Of a stretch of DNA of 64,000 bases, positions 1 to 10,300 are shown piece after piece (the first letter of the stretch is position 1; each line of letters begins with the position of its first letter). The position numbers were made by a program, and so were the translations under genes. Source of the stretch: CAWBOY01 sp963790585 (lineage in GTDB: Bacteria; Planctomycetota; Planctomycetia; Gemmatales; Gemmataceae); NCBI GenBank assembly GCA_963790585.1, contig CAWBOY010000002.1, positions 558,001 through 622,000 on the forward strand, written 5' to 3'. The notes beneath the pieces are model-generated. The model was not told where the DNA came from. It saw only the letters and a list, made by a program, of their open reading frames with translations, and searched no databases.

Positions 1-2
1 CG

Positions 3-623
3 GACATGTTTGAGATGGGCGTCAAAGTCCAGGTTCTGAAACGTGGCACCATGTTCCCGATGCGTGCCACCCGCCTTTATGAACTATATCGATCTCATTC
101 GTCGCTAGAGGAGATCGCAGCCAGCGACCGCGCAAAACTCGAGAAAGAATTCTTTCGCGCCCCGCTGGACGAAATCTGGCGGCAGACGCGTGCTTACTTT
201 CAGGAACGCGATCCAGGCCAGATCGAGCGTGCCGACCGCGATCCAAAACATAGAATGGCTTTGGTGTTCCGGTGGTATCTGGGGCAGTCTTCTCGTTGGG
301 CCAATAGCGGCGAACCAACGAGACGGCTCGATTACCAGATCTGGTGCGGCCCAGCGATGGGGGCGTTCAATGAATGGGCCAAGGGCTCTTTTTTGGAACA
401 ACCGCGGAACCGGGATGTTGTGACGATCGCACGCAATATTTTATTTGGGGCCGCGGTGATGCAGCGACTCCAGATGATGAGACTACAGGGTGTGGTCCTC
501 GACTCTGAAACGACTCGCCTGAGGCCGCTCGAGCCGGCACAGCTGGATGAACTGCTACGATCCTCGGATGATTCGGAGCTCGCTAACGGCCTGGCGCAGG
601 ATAATCTTGGATTAACGCGATGA
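3..623 (+). CDS. pfaD: PfaD-family enoyl reductase, C-terminal part (5' end outside window)
   Basis: This is the last ~206 residues of the stand-alone FMN-dependent enoyl reductase of PUFA synthase systems, related to nitronate monooxygenases. It would reduce enoyl-ACP intermediates made by PfaA and PfaC. The conserved PfaD tail is recognisable: the GVKVQVLKRGTMFPMRA stretch, the acidic/Arg block RDPGQIERADRDPKHRMALV, then FRWYLGQSSRWA and DYQIWCGPAMGAFN. The reading frame is open from the window's first bases, so the FMN-binding barrel lies upstream. It ends with TGA and is followed, on the same strand, by pfaA. Family assignment is firm; the start cannot be given. Polyunsaturated chain synthesis is inferred from the family and neighbours. 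Confidence 0.9.
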   Translation, partial: DMFEMGVKVQVLKRGTMFPMRATRLYELYRSHSSLEEIAASDRAKLEKEFFRAPLDEIWRQTRAYFQERDPGQIERADRDPKHRMALVFRWYLGQSSRWANSGEPTRRLDYQIWCGPAMGAFNEWAKGSFLEQPRNRDVVTIARNILFGAAVMQRLQMMRLQGVVLDSETTRLRPLEPAQLDELLRSSDDSELANGLAQDNLGLTR

Positions 624-774
624 GCGGTCGTACTTTTATGTAGATGCGGTGGTCCTCACTGGCCCCAAGCACAAGCTCGGGGTTCTTCGGCTCCAGAGCC
701 CGCGCTCGGGGCTGGTGAGCAAGATTGTCGAGATCGAATCCGCTCTTATAGTTGGTCAGAAAGGGAACCCCGGT

Positions 775-3700
775 TTGAACTCCGCAGCATCCTCGACTAC
801 GCCCTCTCCCGAGAGGACGCCGCTCGCGATTATTGGTATTGGTTGTCTTTTCCCTGGCGCGGATGGGCTTTCGAGCTATTGGGGCAATGTGCGCGATGGC
901 GTCGATTCCATCACTCCCGTCCCAGCGAGCCACTGGCGGCCCGAGGATTATCTCGACGCCGACCCGCGTTCGCCAGACCGTGTCTATACCGCTCGGGGCG
1001 GGTTTCTGTCTCCGGTGCCATTCAATCCCGCTGAGTTCGGCATCGCTCCCAACGATCTCGAAGCTATTGATACATCCCAGTTGCTAGGCCTTATAGTTGC
1101 GCGTGCCGCTCTTGCTGACGCTGGCTACTTAAGCGATCCAAAAAAGAGCGAACATCCGTTGCGCGAGCGAACTGCTGTCATTCTCGGCGTCACCGGGACG
1201 CTGGAGATGGTCGTTCCACTTGGAGCGCGGCTGGGTCATCCGATATGGCGCCGGGCCTTGCTCGAGGCGGGCGTGGAAAAGGCCGTCGCCGATGATGTCG
1301 TGAAGCGGATCGGCGATTCCTACGTCGGCTGGCAGGAGAACTCATTCCCCGGCTTACTTGGCAACGTCGTCGCGGGACGCATCGCCAATCGCCTCGATTT
1401 GGGCGGGACAAACTGCGTCGTTGATGCCGCGTGTGCCAGCTCGCTCAGCGCCTTGCACCTGGCCGCGCTCGAGCTTGCCAGTGGCCGCGCCGATATGGTT
1501 CTGACCGGCGGCGTCGATACATTCAACGACATTTTCATGTATATGTGCTTCAGCAAGACCCCAGCGCTGTCGCCGACCGGCGATGCTCGGCCCTTCGCCG
1601 CCACCGGGGATGGAACGATCTTGGGTGAAGGCCTCGGCATGGTCGTCCTGAAACGATTGGCCGACGCCCAGCGCGACGGTGATCGCATTTATGCGATTGT
1701 CACCGGCCTTGGGACGTCGAGTGACGGCAAGGGCGATGCCGTTTACGCGCCGAAAGCAGCTGGTCAAAAGGCGGCGCTTCAGCGCGCCTACTGCTCCGCC
1801 GGCATCGACGCCGACACGATCGAATTGGTTGAGGGCCATGGCACCGGCACGCGCGTCGGCGATGCGACCGAAGCGTCTGCGCTCGTCGAAGTCTACAAGG
1901 CGAGCGGCAGAGAAGGCACATGGTGCGCCCTCGGATCTGTTAAGTCGCAGATTGGTCACACGAAGGCGGCGGCCGGGGTTGCTGGTCTCATTAAAGCGGC
2001 GGCCGCCTTGCATCATAAGGTGCTGCCGCCGACGCTAAAGGTGGACCAACCGCTGGAGCTACTCGAGCCGGGCCGTTCGCCGTTTTACGTCAATACCGAG
2101 AAGCGTCCCTGGATGCCGTCGCCTGAGCATCCCCGACGGGCCGCTCTGAGTGCCTTTGGCTTCGGCGGCAGCAATTTTCATTGCGTTCTCGAAGAGGCGA
2201 CACCCGCGAAACGATCGATCGACTGGGACGAGTCGGTGCAGATCGTCGCCTTTTCAGGTGACGATGCCGAGAGCGTCCAGCAGCAACTGGACGGGTGGTC
2301 CGCGGAGCTAACCTGGCCTGAAATCCGAGAACGGGCGGCACGCGCGGGCTGAGTTCCAGAGCGACCGGCGCTATCGTCTGACCTTTGCCTTCGAGCGTGG
2401 CAAAACTGATCTGGGACGGAACCTGGCGTCGGCGCGCAAGCTGATCCATGACTTTTCGGATGCCAATACGTTCAAAAATGTCGACGGCGTCTCATGGAGC
2501 GTCGGGCGGCCTGGCAAGCTGGCCGTTTTGTTTCCCGGCCAGGGAGCGCAGTACGTCGGCATGATGCGTGATCTGGCATGCGCGTTCCCCGCTCTGTTCG
2601 ATACGTTGGCCGAAGCGGTCCGAATCAATAGCCACCTAAACGATAAAATATATCCGATTCCGAGCTTTACCGACCAAGGCCGGCGCACGGCCGAAGAGGC
2701 CTTGCGCCAACCGAAGTTGCTCAACCTGCGCTGGGAGCGATTAGCCTTGGCCTCTGGCGTGTCTTGCAAGGCTTTGGTGCCAAGGCCGACCTGTTCGCGG
2801 GACATAGCTATGGCGAGCTTACGGCCCTTTGTGCCGCTGGCCGGCTCACCTCAAACGAATTTCATCGGCTCTCGCGCCTACGTGGCGAGCTGATGGCTGC
2901 GGCGGGAAACGGACGGGATGCCGGTTCGATGCTCGCCGTACTGTCGCCAAGCGCCACGATCGCCGAGGTTCTTAGAGCCGAAAGTCTCGACCTGACTCTG
3001 GCCAACAAAAACGGACCGGCGCAAACGGTGCTGTCGGGAGCGACCAGCGAAATCGAGCGTGCCGCGGCCGTCTTCGCGGCAAGAGGGATACGAGCCCAAC
3101 GACTCGTGGTCGCGGCGGCGTTTCACAGTTCACTTGTTGCGGCGGTGGAGCAGCCATTCGGAGCTGGACTGAACGATGCGCCGTTTGCCACTGCGGGGAT
3201 GCCGGTTTTTGCCAACACAACTGCTGGCCTCTATCCAGACGAGCCCAGGGCTGCTCGCTCCTTGTTAGCCGCTCAGCTAGCTCGGCCCGTCGAATTCGCA
3301 GCGATGGTTGAGCGAATGGCTGACACGGGAACGACAACTTTTCTCGAAGTCGGTCCAGGCTCTCGGCTGACGGGCATGGTTTCGAGCATTTTGCAAGGTC
3401 GTGATTTCGCCGCTCGCTCCGTAGATGCGTCGAGCGGACAACGCAATGGTCAGGCCGACTTGGCCAATGCGCTCGCCTGGCTCGCCGCTCGTGGACATGA
3501 AATTGATTTGCCCAAATGGGACGCTGATTTTCGCCCATTGAAAGCCGCCGAAATCTCACGGCGACCGACGCTGATCGTGCCGCTGACTGGGGCGAACTAC
3601 GTTAAACCGAAGCCAAAACGTCCGCCATTGTCTCGCCCTGTTTCCAAACCCGAACCGCGCGCCTCCATGAATCCCAATTCCCATCCAGAAATGAACGGCT

Positions 3701-6700
3701 CGACTGTCAACGAACGCGCGACCCGGCCGACGCCGATTGTTAAGCCGGCTCAGGCTGCGCCTAGCGATAACGGCTCGCTCGCTCAGGCATTAGCACTGAC
3801 TCGGGAAAGCATGACGGCGTTGCAAAAACTTCAGGACCAGACGGCGCAGTTGCACCGCCAGTTTCTCGAAGGGCAGGAGACGGCACAGCGAACGGTTCAC
3901 GTCTTGATTGAGCAGCAACAGCGACTCTTGCACGCGTCTTTGACCGGCGTTACGCCCGCGCCGATGGCGTTGCCGCCGACTCCGCCACTGGTTCCGACCG
4001 CCACGCGCTCGCCGATCGGTTCAGGCAATGGCCACCACCCGATCGCGCCTGTGAAACCAGCGCCCATTGAATCTGCACCCGCGCCAAGTTTCGCTGCTCC
4101 CTCAGCTCCGGTAACGAAAAACGAAGCGGTCGAACGGGTCCTTCTCGAAGTCGTCGCGGAGAAGACGGGTTATCCGGCCGACATGCTAGGTCTCGATATG
4201 GCCCTCGACGCCGATCTTGGCATCGATTCGATCAAGCGCGTCGAAATCCTCTCGACACTTCAGGACCGCATTCCCAGTGCCCCCATCGTCAAGCCGGAAC
4301 ACTTGGGTACCTTGCACACCTTGCGTCAGCTCGCGGATTTCCTGGGCGGTCCGCCGAAAAGCTCCCCTCTCCTTCTGAGAGAGGAGTCGGGAGTGAGGGT
4401 CAAACCAAGCGAAAACTCCACCCCCTCTCCCCAACCCCTCTTCCCCTTAGAGGACGAGGGGCTAACACCGTCGTCGTCAGACTTGAACATTCAGGCCATC
4501 CTGCTCGACGTGGTCGCGGAGAAGACGGGTTATCCGGCCGACATGCTAGGTCTTGACATGGCTCTCGACGCCGATCTTGGCATCGATTCGATCAAGCGCG
4601 TCGAAATCCTCTCGACGCTTCAGGACCGCATTCCTGATGCCCCCATCGTCAAACCGGAACATTTGGGTACGCTGCACACCCTGCGTCAGCTCGCGGAGTT
4701 CTTGGACCGTCCGCTGAAAAGCTCCCCTCTCCCCCTGGGAGAGGCGTCGAGGGTGAGGTCTGAACACCGCGGAAACGCTGCCCCCTCACCCCAAACCCTC
4801 TCCTCCTCCGGGAGCGAGGGTCTAAGTCGTGCTCCCCTCTCGCCCGAACGAAGCGAGAGGCATAACGGAACGTCTCTGAATCGATACATCATAAAGCCGG
4901 TGCCTTTACGCAAGGATGCATCGCGCGCCTCTATTCATCTTCGCTCTGGAGCCGAGTTCTGGCTGGCAATCGAAGGCGACGTGGCACTTGGTAAAGCACT
5001 GGAGGTGGGACTTCGCAAGCGTGGCCTACAGCCGCGCTTGCTGACCTGTGCGAACGTTCCAGGCATCCCTTGCCCGCCTTCGCTCGGTGGATTACTGATC
5101 GTCAGCGACGCCCAAGAGGTGGCGGACGCATTTTTGCCGCAGGCATTGCATGCCGTGCAGCATGTCGGACCTGCCTTAGGCACTTCAGCTCGACAGGGTG
5201 GCTCCATCCTAGCGTGCGCCTTGCGCATCGACGGTGCCTTTGGCCTTTTGAATCCCAACACGCAGCGCGAGCCTATCGACGGCGGCCTGGCAGGCCTCAT
5301 CAAAACGGCAGCGCGCGAATGGCCGGACATTGCCTGCAAAGCACTCGATCTCTCAGGCGATTTTAGCGATCCGCAAAGTCTCGCTTCCGCCATTCTGGAC
5401 GAGCTGTTCCTTGCGGGACCTATCGAAGTCGGCATCGCCAACGACCGGCGTGTCACTCTCGAAACCAGCTTGCAACCGCAAGCGCGGCATTCCCAGTCGA
5501 ACCCGTTGGCGCGCGGCGACGTCGTCGTTCTCTCGGGCGGCGCACGAGGAGTAACCGCGGAAATCGCCGTGGCGCTAGCGGCGTTTCAGCCGACTCTGAT
5601 TCTGCTTGGGCGCAGCCCGCTTTCCGGGCGCGAACCGGATTGGCTTCTTCCGCTGATCTCGGAATCGGAAATCAAACGTGCGCTTCACAATCGCGCCAAT
5701 GGCAGCGCGACTCCGCGCTTGATTAGCGACCAATACCAAGTCGTAGCGGCGGAACGGGAGATTCGCCAGACGCTGGCTCGGATCGAGTCGGCAGGGGCGC
5801 GGGCAGTCTATCACGCGCTTGACGTCCGGGATGCCGCAGCAGTCGCATCTCTGTTCCAAAAAATTCGGTCCGAACACGGGCCGGTCCGTGGCCTCATACA
5901 CGGCGCTGGCGTCCTTGCCGATGCGAAGATCGAAAACAAGACCGATGAACAGTTTCAGCGTGTCTATCAGACGAAGGTAAACGGCCTGCGTCTCTTCTGC
6001 AGGCGGTCCACCCTGATGAGTTGCGCCTGTTGGTCTTATTTTCCTCGACCACGGCTCGTCTCGGGCGCGTTGGTCAGGTGGACTACGCGATGGCCAATGA
6101 GGTTCTCAACAAAATAGGCCAGCAGCAAGCCCGCCGACAATCCGACTGTCGCGTGATCTCCGTCAACTGGGGGCCGTGGGACGGTGGTATGGTCACGCCG
6201 TCTTTGAAGACTCTCTTCCAAAGCGAAGGCGTCGGTCTGATCGAGCCGGCGAGCGGCGGCCAATTTTTGATAAACGAGATCTGCCAAGAAAGCGATCACG
6301 CCATTGAAGTCGTGGCGCTTGCGGGAAATCTCCCGGAACCTACGAAGCAAGCAATCACATGCGCTCCGGTCATTCCGAAGTTAGCGCCCGCTCTGCCGAT
6401 CGCGTTCGAGCGCGATGTCAATCTCGATGAATGTCCAGTGCTACGCTCGCACGTCATTGATGGCCACGCGGTGTTGCCGATGGCCTTGATCGCGGAATGG
6501 TTCGCACACGCGGCGCTGGTCCACAACCCCGGCCTATCGTTTCTCGGCTGGGACGACCTGCGTATTCTCCATGGCGTGGTCCTCGACGGCTCTTCCCTTC
6601 GTCTCCAAATCGGGGCGGGCAAGGCGCAGAGAATCGATGGCGTATCCCGCGTTCCCGTCGAGCTGCGAAGCAAAAAGCGCGATGGCCGCGAGATTTTGCA

Positions 6701-7271
6701 CGCTCGGGCGGACGTGATTCTGGCCGGTTCGTTGGCGATGGCCCCCTCCGCTAAGCTGCCGCTGCCGACGGGGGCGTATTCCCTTGCGCTTGCCGATGCG
6801 TATCGACAACGGCTCTTTCATGGCATCGATTTGCAAGGGATCGAACGGATCGATGGTTGCGACGCCCGTGGGATTGCCTGCACCGCTCAAGCCGCACCCG
6901 CGCCGGCGAAGTGGTTGACAACACCACTACGACCGCACTGGCTGACCGATCCGCTTGTCCTCGACGCGGCGTATCAACTCATGATTTTGTGGACCTTCGA
7001 AGAACATGGCCTTGGCAGTCTGCCGTGCGCTGCCTTGCTCTATCGCCAGTATCGGCGCTCTTTCCCAGCTGATGGTTGCCGTATCGTCATCGAGGTCACG
7101 CGCTCGAACGCTCTTGCCGCTCAGGCCAATATCGAATTTGTCGATACCAACGGGTCGCTGGTCGCACGGCTCGAAGGATACGAATGCACTCTCGACGCCG
7201 CGCTTCAGGAGCGGTTTCGACGAAATAGCGTTCGTATCACCGAGCCTGAAGCGTTAGCGAAGAGCATTTGA
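775..7271 (+). CDS. pfaA: PfaA-type PUFA synthase subunit KS-AT-ACP-ACP-KR-DH (three frame breaks)
   Basis: Multidomain iterative synthase. Domains by nucleotide: ketosynthase ~810-2190 (DAACASSL, active Cys codon 1432); acyltransferase ~2520-3420 (FPGQGAQYVGM, then GHSYGE with Ser codon 2806); Pro-rich linker ~3590-4110; two acyl carrier domains with LGIDSIK (Ser codons 4228 and 4588); ketoreductase ~5500-6330 (LSGGARGVTAEIA); polyketide-type dehydratase ~6420-7200 (HVIDGHAVLP, later LDAAYQ). The reading frame changes near 2347 (one extra G), near 2710 and near 5995 (one base missing each), but both sides continue the same domains, so I treat it as one gene. I prefer TTG at 775, preceded by AAAGGGA, over GTG at 649. 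The last ten codons lie inside a palindromic repeat. Two ACPs is low for marine PfaA proteins. Confidence 0.88.
4141..4732 (+). repeat. 360-bp tandem duplication: ACP domain plus palindromic linker in pfaA
   Basis: The unit starting at 4141 is repeated starting at 4501, an offset of exactly 360 bases (120 codons), so the frame is kept. The two ACP copies differ at only a small number of mostly third-position bases across roughly 230 aligned bases, and the match continues through GAAAAGCTCCCCTCTCC into the palindromic linker. This points to recent duplication or ongoing gene conversion between carrier domains. Confidence 0.85.
4361..4463. repeat. Palindromic CCCTCTCC/GAGAGGG element, family B, coding for the ACP1-ACP2 linker
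   Basis: Contains a CCCCTCTCC...GAGAGAGG hairpin and a second AACCCCTCTT...GAGGACGAGGGG hairpin around a GAGTGAGGG core. This is the look of dispersed intergenic palindromes in large planctomycete genomes. Here it is read through in frame as a Ser/Pro/Glu-rich linker between the two carrier domains. Confidence 0.7.
4721..4865. repeat. Palindromic family B element coding for the linker between ACP2 and KR
   Basis: Second in-frame copy, longer than the first: CCCCTCTCCCCCTGGGAGAGG with a GGGTGAGGT core and CCCCCTCACCCC...AAACCCTCTCC, then a third hairpin CCCCTCTCGCC...GGCGAGAGG-like (CTCTCGCCCGAACGAAGCGAGAG). It encodes a low-complexity spacer upstream of the ketoreductase region. Confidence 0.7.
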
Positions 7272-7316
7272 ATTTTCGACTCAAAAAATGCTCTTCGCTA
7301 ACGCATCAGGCTCGGT
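7239..7316. repeat. Palindromic element, family A, overlapping the end of pfaA
   Basis: Two 31-base arms (7239-7269 and 7286-7316) pair with a single mismatch around a short AT-rich loop. The left arm is coding: it supplies the final TEPEALAKSI of PfaA and its TGA stop. A degenerate half copy follows at about 7326-7354, immediately before pfaC. The same sequence family recurs at 56219-56340. It could act as a hairpin between the pfaA and pfaC messages; no T tract follows, so it is not a clear terminator. Confidence 0.85.
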
Positions 7317-7378
7317 ACTACAAATAACCTTCCCTTACGCTTCAGGGTCGGTTCTTGATGATGCTGGAGACGTCGTCG

Positions 7379-10300
7379 ATGATTGAATCGCAGCGCATCG
7401 CCATTGTGGCGGTGGGCGGATTATTCCCCTCGGCGCCGTCGCCTGATCGGCTTTGGGATGCCGTGGTCGCGGGAGCCGACCTGAGTCGGGATGTGCCAGA
7501 GGGCCGATGGATCCTGTCGCCCGAACAGACGTTCCGGGCCGGCCCTCCATCGGCAGATCACGGCTATTCCAAACGCGGCTACTTTCTCGATCCTCTTACT
7601 CTCAATTCTGCCTCGTTCAATCTAGCGCCCGGTCTAGTGGAGGAGCTAGATCCTGTTTTTCATCTTGCCCTCCTCGCAGGCAAACAGGCTTTTGACCGCG
7701 CCCAGACAAGAACATTGGATCGGAAGCGTGTAGGCGTCATTCTCGGTAATATCGTTTTGCCCACGGAAAAAGCCTCTGCTCATGCGCGCGCTGTTCTCGG
7801 GATCGGAACAGAAAAAACGCATCCGCTCAATGGCCACGCCGCCGCGATGCCGGCCAGCATTCTGGCGCGTGCGCTCGGCCTGAGCGGCGGTACGTTTACT
7901 CTCGATGCCGCCTGCGCTTCATCGCTTTATGCCATCAAGCTGGCGATGGATGAGCTGAGAGAAGGCCGAGCCGACGCTATGTTGGCCGGCGGCATTTCGC
8001 GGCCTGATTGTCTCTATACGCAGATGGGCTTCTCCCAACTACGGGCACTGTCACGCGCTGGACGATGCCGGCCTTTCGACGCCCAGGGCGACGGCCTGAT
8101 GGTCGGCGAGGGCGCGGGCATATTTGTCCTGAAGCGACTCGCCGACGCGCGACGTGATGGCGATCGCATCCTCGCCGTGATCGTCGGCTGTGGTCTGTCG
8201 AACGACATTCAGGGCGGGTTGTTAGCGCCGAGTACCGAAGGCCAATTGCGTGCCATGCGAGCTGCTTATCACGAGGCCGGTTGGCAGCCGCAGGATGTCG
8301 ATCTGATCGAGTGTCACGCGACCGGCACGCCGTTAGGAGACGCGGTCGAGTTTTGCAGCTTACGTGAGTTATGGGGAAATAAGCGGTCCGGTTCATGCGT
8401 CATTGGGTCGGTGAAATCGACGGTCGGGCATCTCCTCACGGCCGCCGGCGCCGCAGCTCTCTGCAAGGTCCTCCAGGCATTTCGAGCCGAGACACTGCCG
8501 CCGACAGCGAATTTTGAAACGCCCTCGCCGGAGATCGATCTGGCTTCGTCGCCATTTCGCGTTTTGCGAAAAGGCGAAACTTGGAACCAACGCGATAGTC
8601 GAACGCCGCGGCGCGCGGCAATCAGCAGCTTTGGCTTTGGCGGGATCAATGCCCATTTATTGTTGGAGGAAGACGCTCCTTCATTGCATGGCAATTCCAC
8701 GCCTTTTTACGTTGGTCCCCCCACGAAACGGATCGAAGAGCCGATCGCCATCGTCGGCATCGCGGCGCAAATCGGCTCGCGCTCCACGATCGCCGAACTG
8801 ACGCCGTGGCTTTTGGGTGTGGAAGAAACATCGCTAGCTTCATTAGCTCTCGATACCGTGACGATCGATGCCGAGAGTTTTCGCATCCCACCGCGAGAAA
8901 TCGAAGCGATGCTGCCGCAGCAATTGCTGATGCTGCGCGTCGCGGATGAAGCGCTTGAAGGTCTCGCCGTTTCGGACGCGGAGCGCGCACGTTGCGCGGT
9001 CTTGATCGGCCTGGCGCTCGATTGGAATACGACCAATTACCATCTGCGTTGGTCTTTACTTGCCGAATCGGAATCGCCGGATCAGGCAGGTCCGCCGTTG
9101 ACGGCCGATCGCACGATGGGTGCGCTCGGTAGCATCGTCGCCAGCCGGATCGCGCGGGCACTGCGCATCGGCGGACCGAGCTTCGCGTTGGCAAGCGAGG
9201 AAACGTCCGGCATTCGCGCGGTCGCGCTGGCTGTGCAGGCGTTGCGGCGCGGCGACCTCGATTTGGCCATCGCCGGTGCGGTCGATCTACCAAATGATCG
9301 TCGCGGTCTACAAGGAACGGATGCGCCCACGGGCGAGGGGGCTGTCGCTTTCGTGCTCAAGAGGCTGAGCGACGCAGAGCGCGCTGGCAATCCGGTTCAT
9401 GCGATTATCGCGGGAATTGAGGTAAAGGGCGGCGTATCAACCACGGAGAACTCGACACGAACGGCCATTCCAGTTCCTTCAAACAACAAGCCGGTTGCAA
9501 TCGGCAATACGCGAGATCTCGGAGCGATTTCGGGCTTGGTGGACCTGCTTCGAGCAGTCGTCTGCTTGGAAAACCAGCTCCTTCCAGATTCGGTGAAGGC
9601 GTCGTCCCCTTGGCCCTGGTTGCGCGACCGCGTAGATGGAGCTCGACGCGCTCTTGTTCAGACAACGAGCTTGGACGAGACGTCGGCATCTGTTGTCTTG
9701 GAAGAAATTGTAAGACGCCCAAAAGCGGTCCGCAAACTATACATTTCGATAGATGCACAACCAGAAACACTCTTCGTGCTTGTGGGCGATACCGTTGCGG
9801 ACTTGCTCGATCAATTGCAACAATTGCGACGCGTGGTTAGCGACGAGGTCACGGCAGCCGCACGCCAATGGTGGCAAGACAATCGTCAGCGATATGGCGG
9901 CCGTGCTCTCGCTTTTGTCAGCCGCGAGGCTGGCGAACTGCGTCGATTGATCGAAGAGGCAGCCGCGCATCTACAGGCCAACCCCGCGCAGCCGTTGCCT
10001 CTCCCGGGAGCGACTCCATCGATAAAAGACCAGCTCTTCTACTCGCCCGAGCCGCTCGGTCCGGACGCTCCAATTGCTTTCGTCTTTCCTGGATCGGGAA
10101 ACGATTTTATTGGCATGGGCGTTGATCTGGCGCGGCGTTGGCCGGAAGTGCTCCAGAAACAAGACGAGGAAAACGATCGTCTCGCCAGCCAGGTTTTGCC
10201 GTGGAAACTGTGGCGCCGACCAAGTAGCGGCTCGGCCAGTGTGCGCGAGCGCATCTTTGGCCAGGTCGCGTTGGGCACGATCGTCAGCGACACCTTGGCT

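Noticed and set aside
649..774. N-terminal extension of pfaA from GTG 649
   Set aside because: No homology-like residues before the KS and no ribosome binding site; TTG 775 has AAAGGGA before it.
2347..2710. Programmed frameshifting in pfaA
   Set aside because: No slippery heptamer or downstream structure recognised, opposite shift directions cancel, and similar breaks occur in many unrelated genes.
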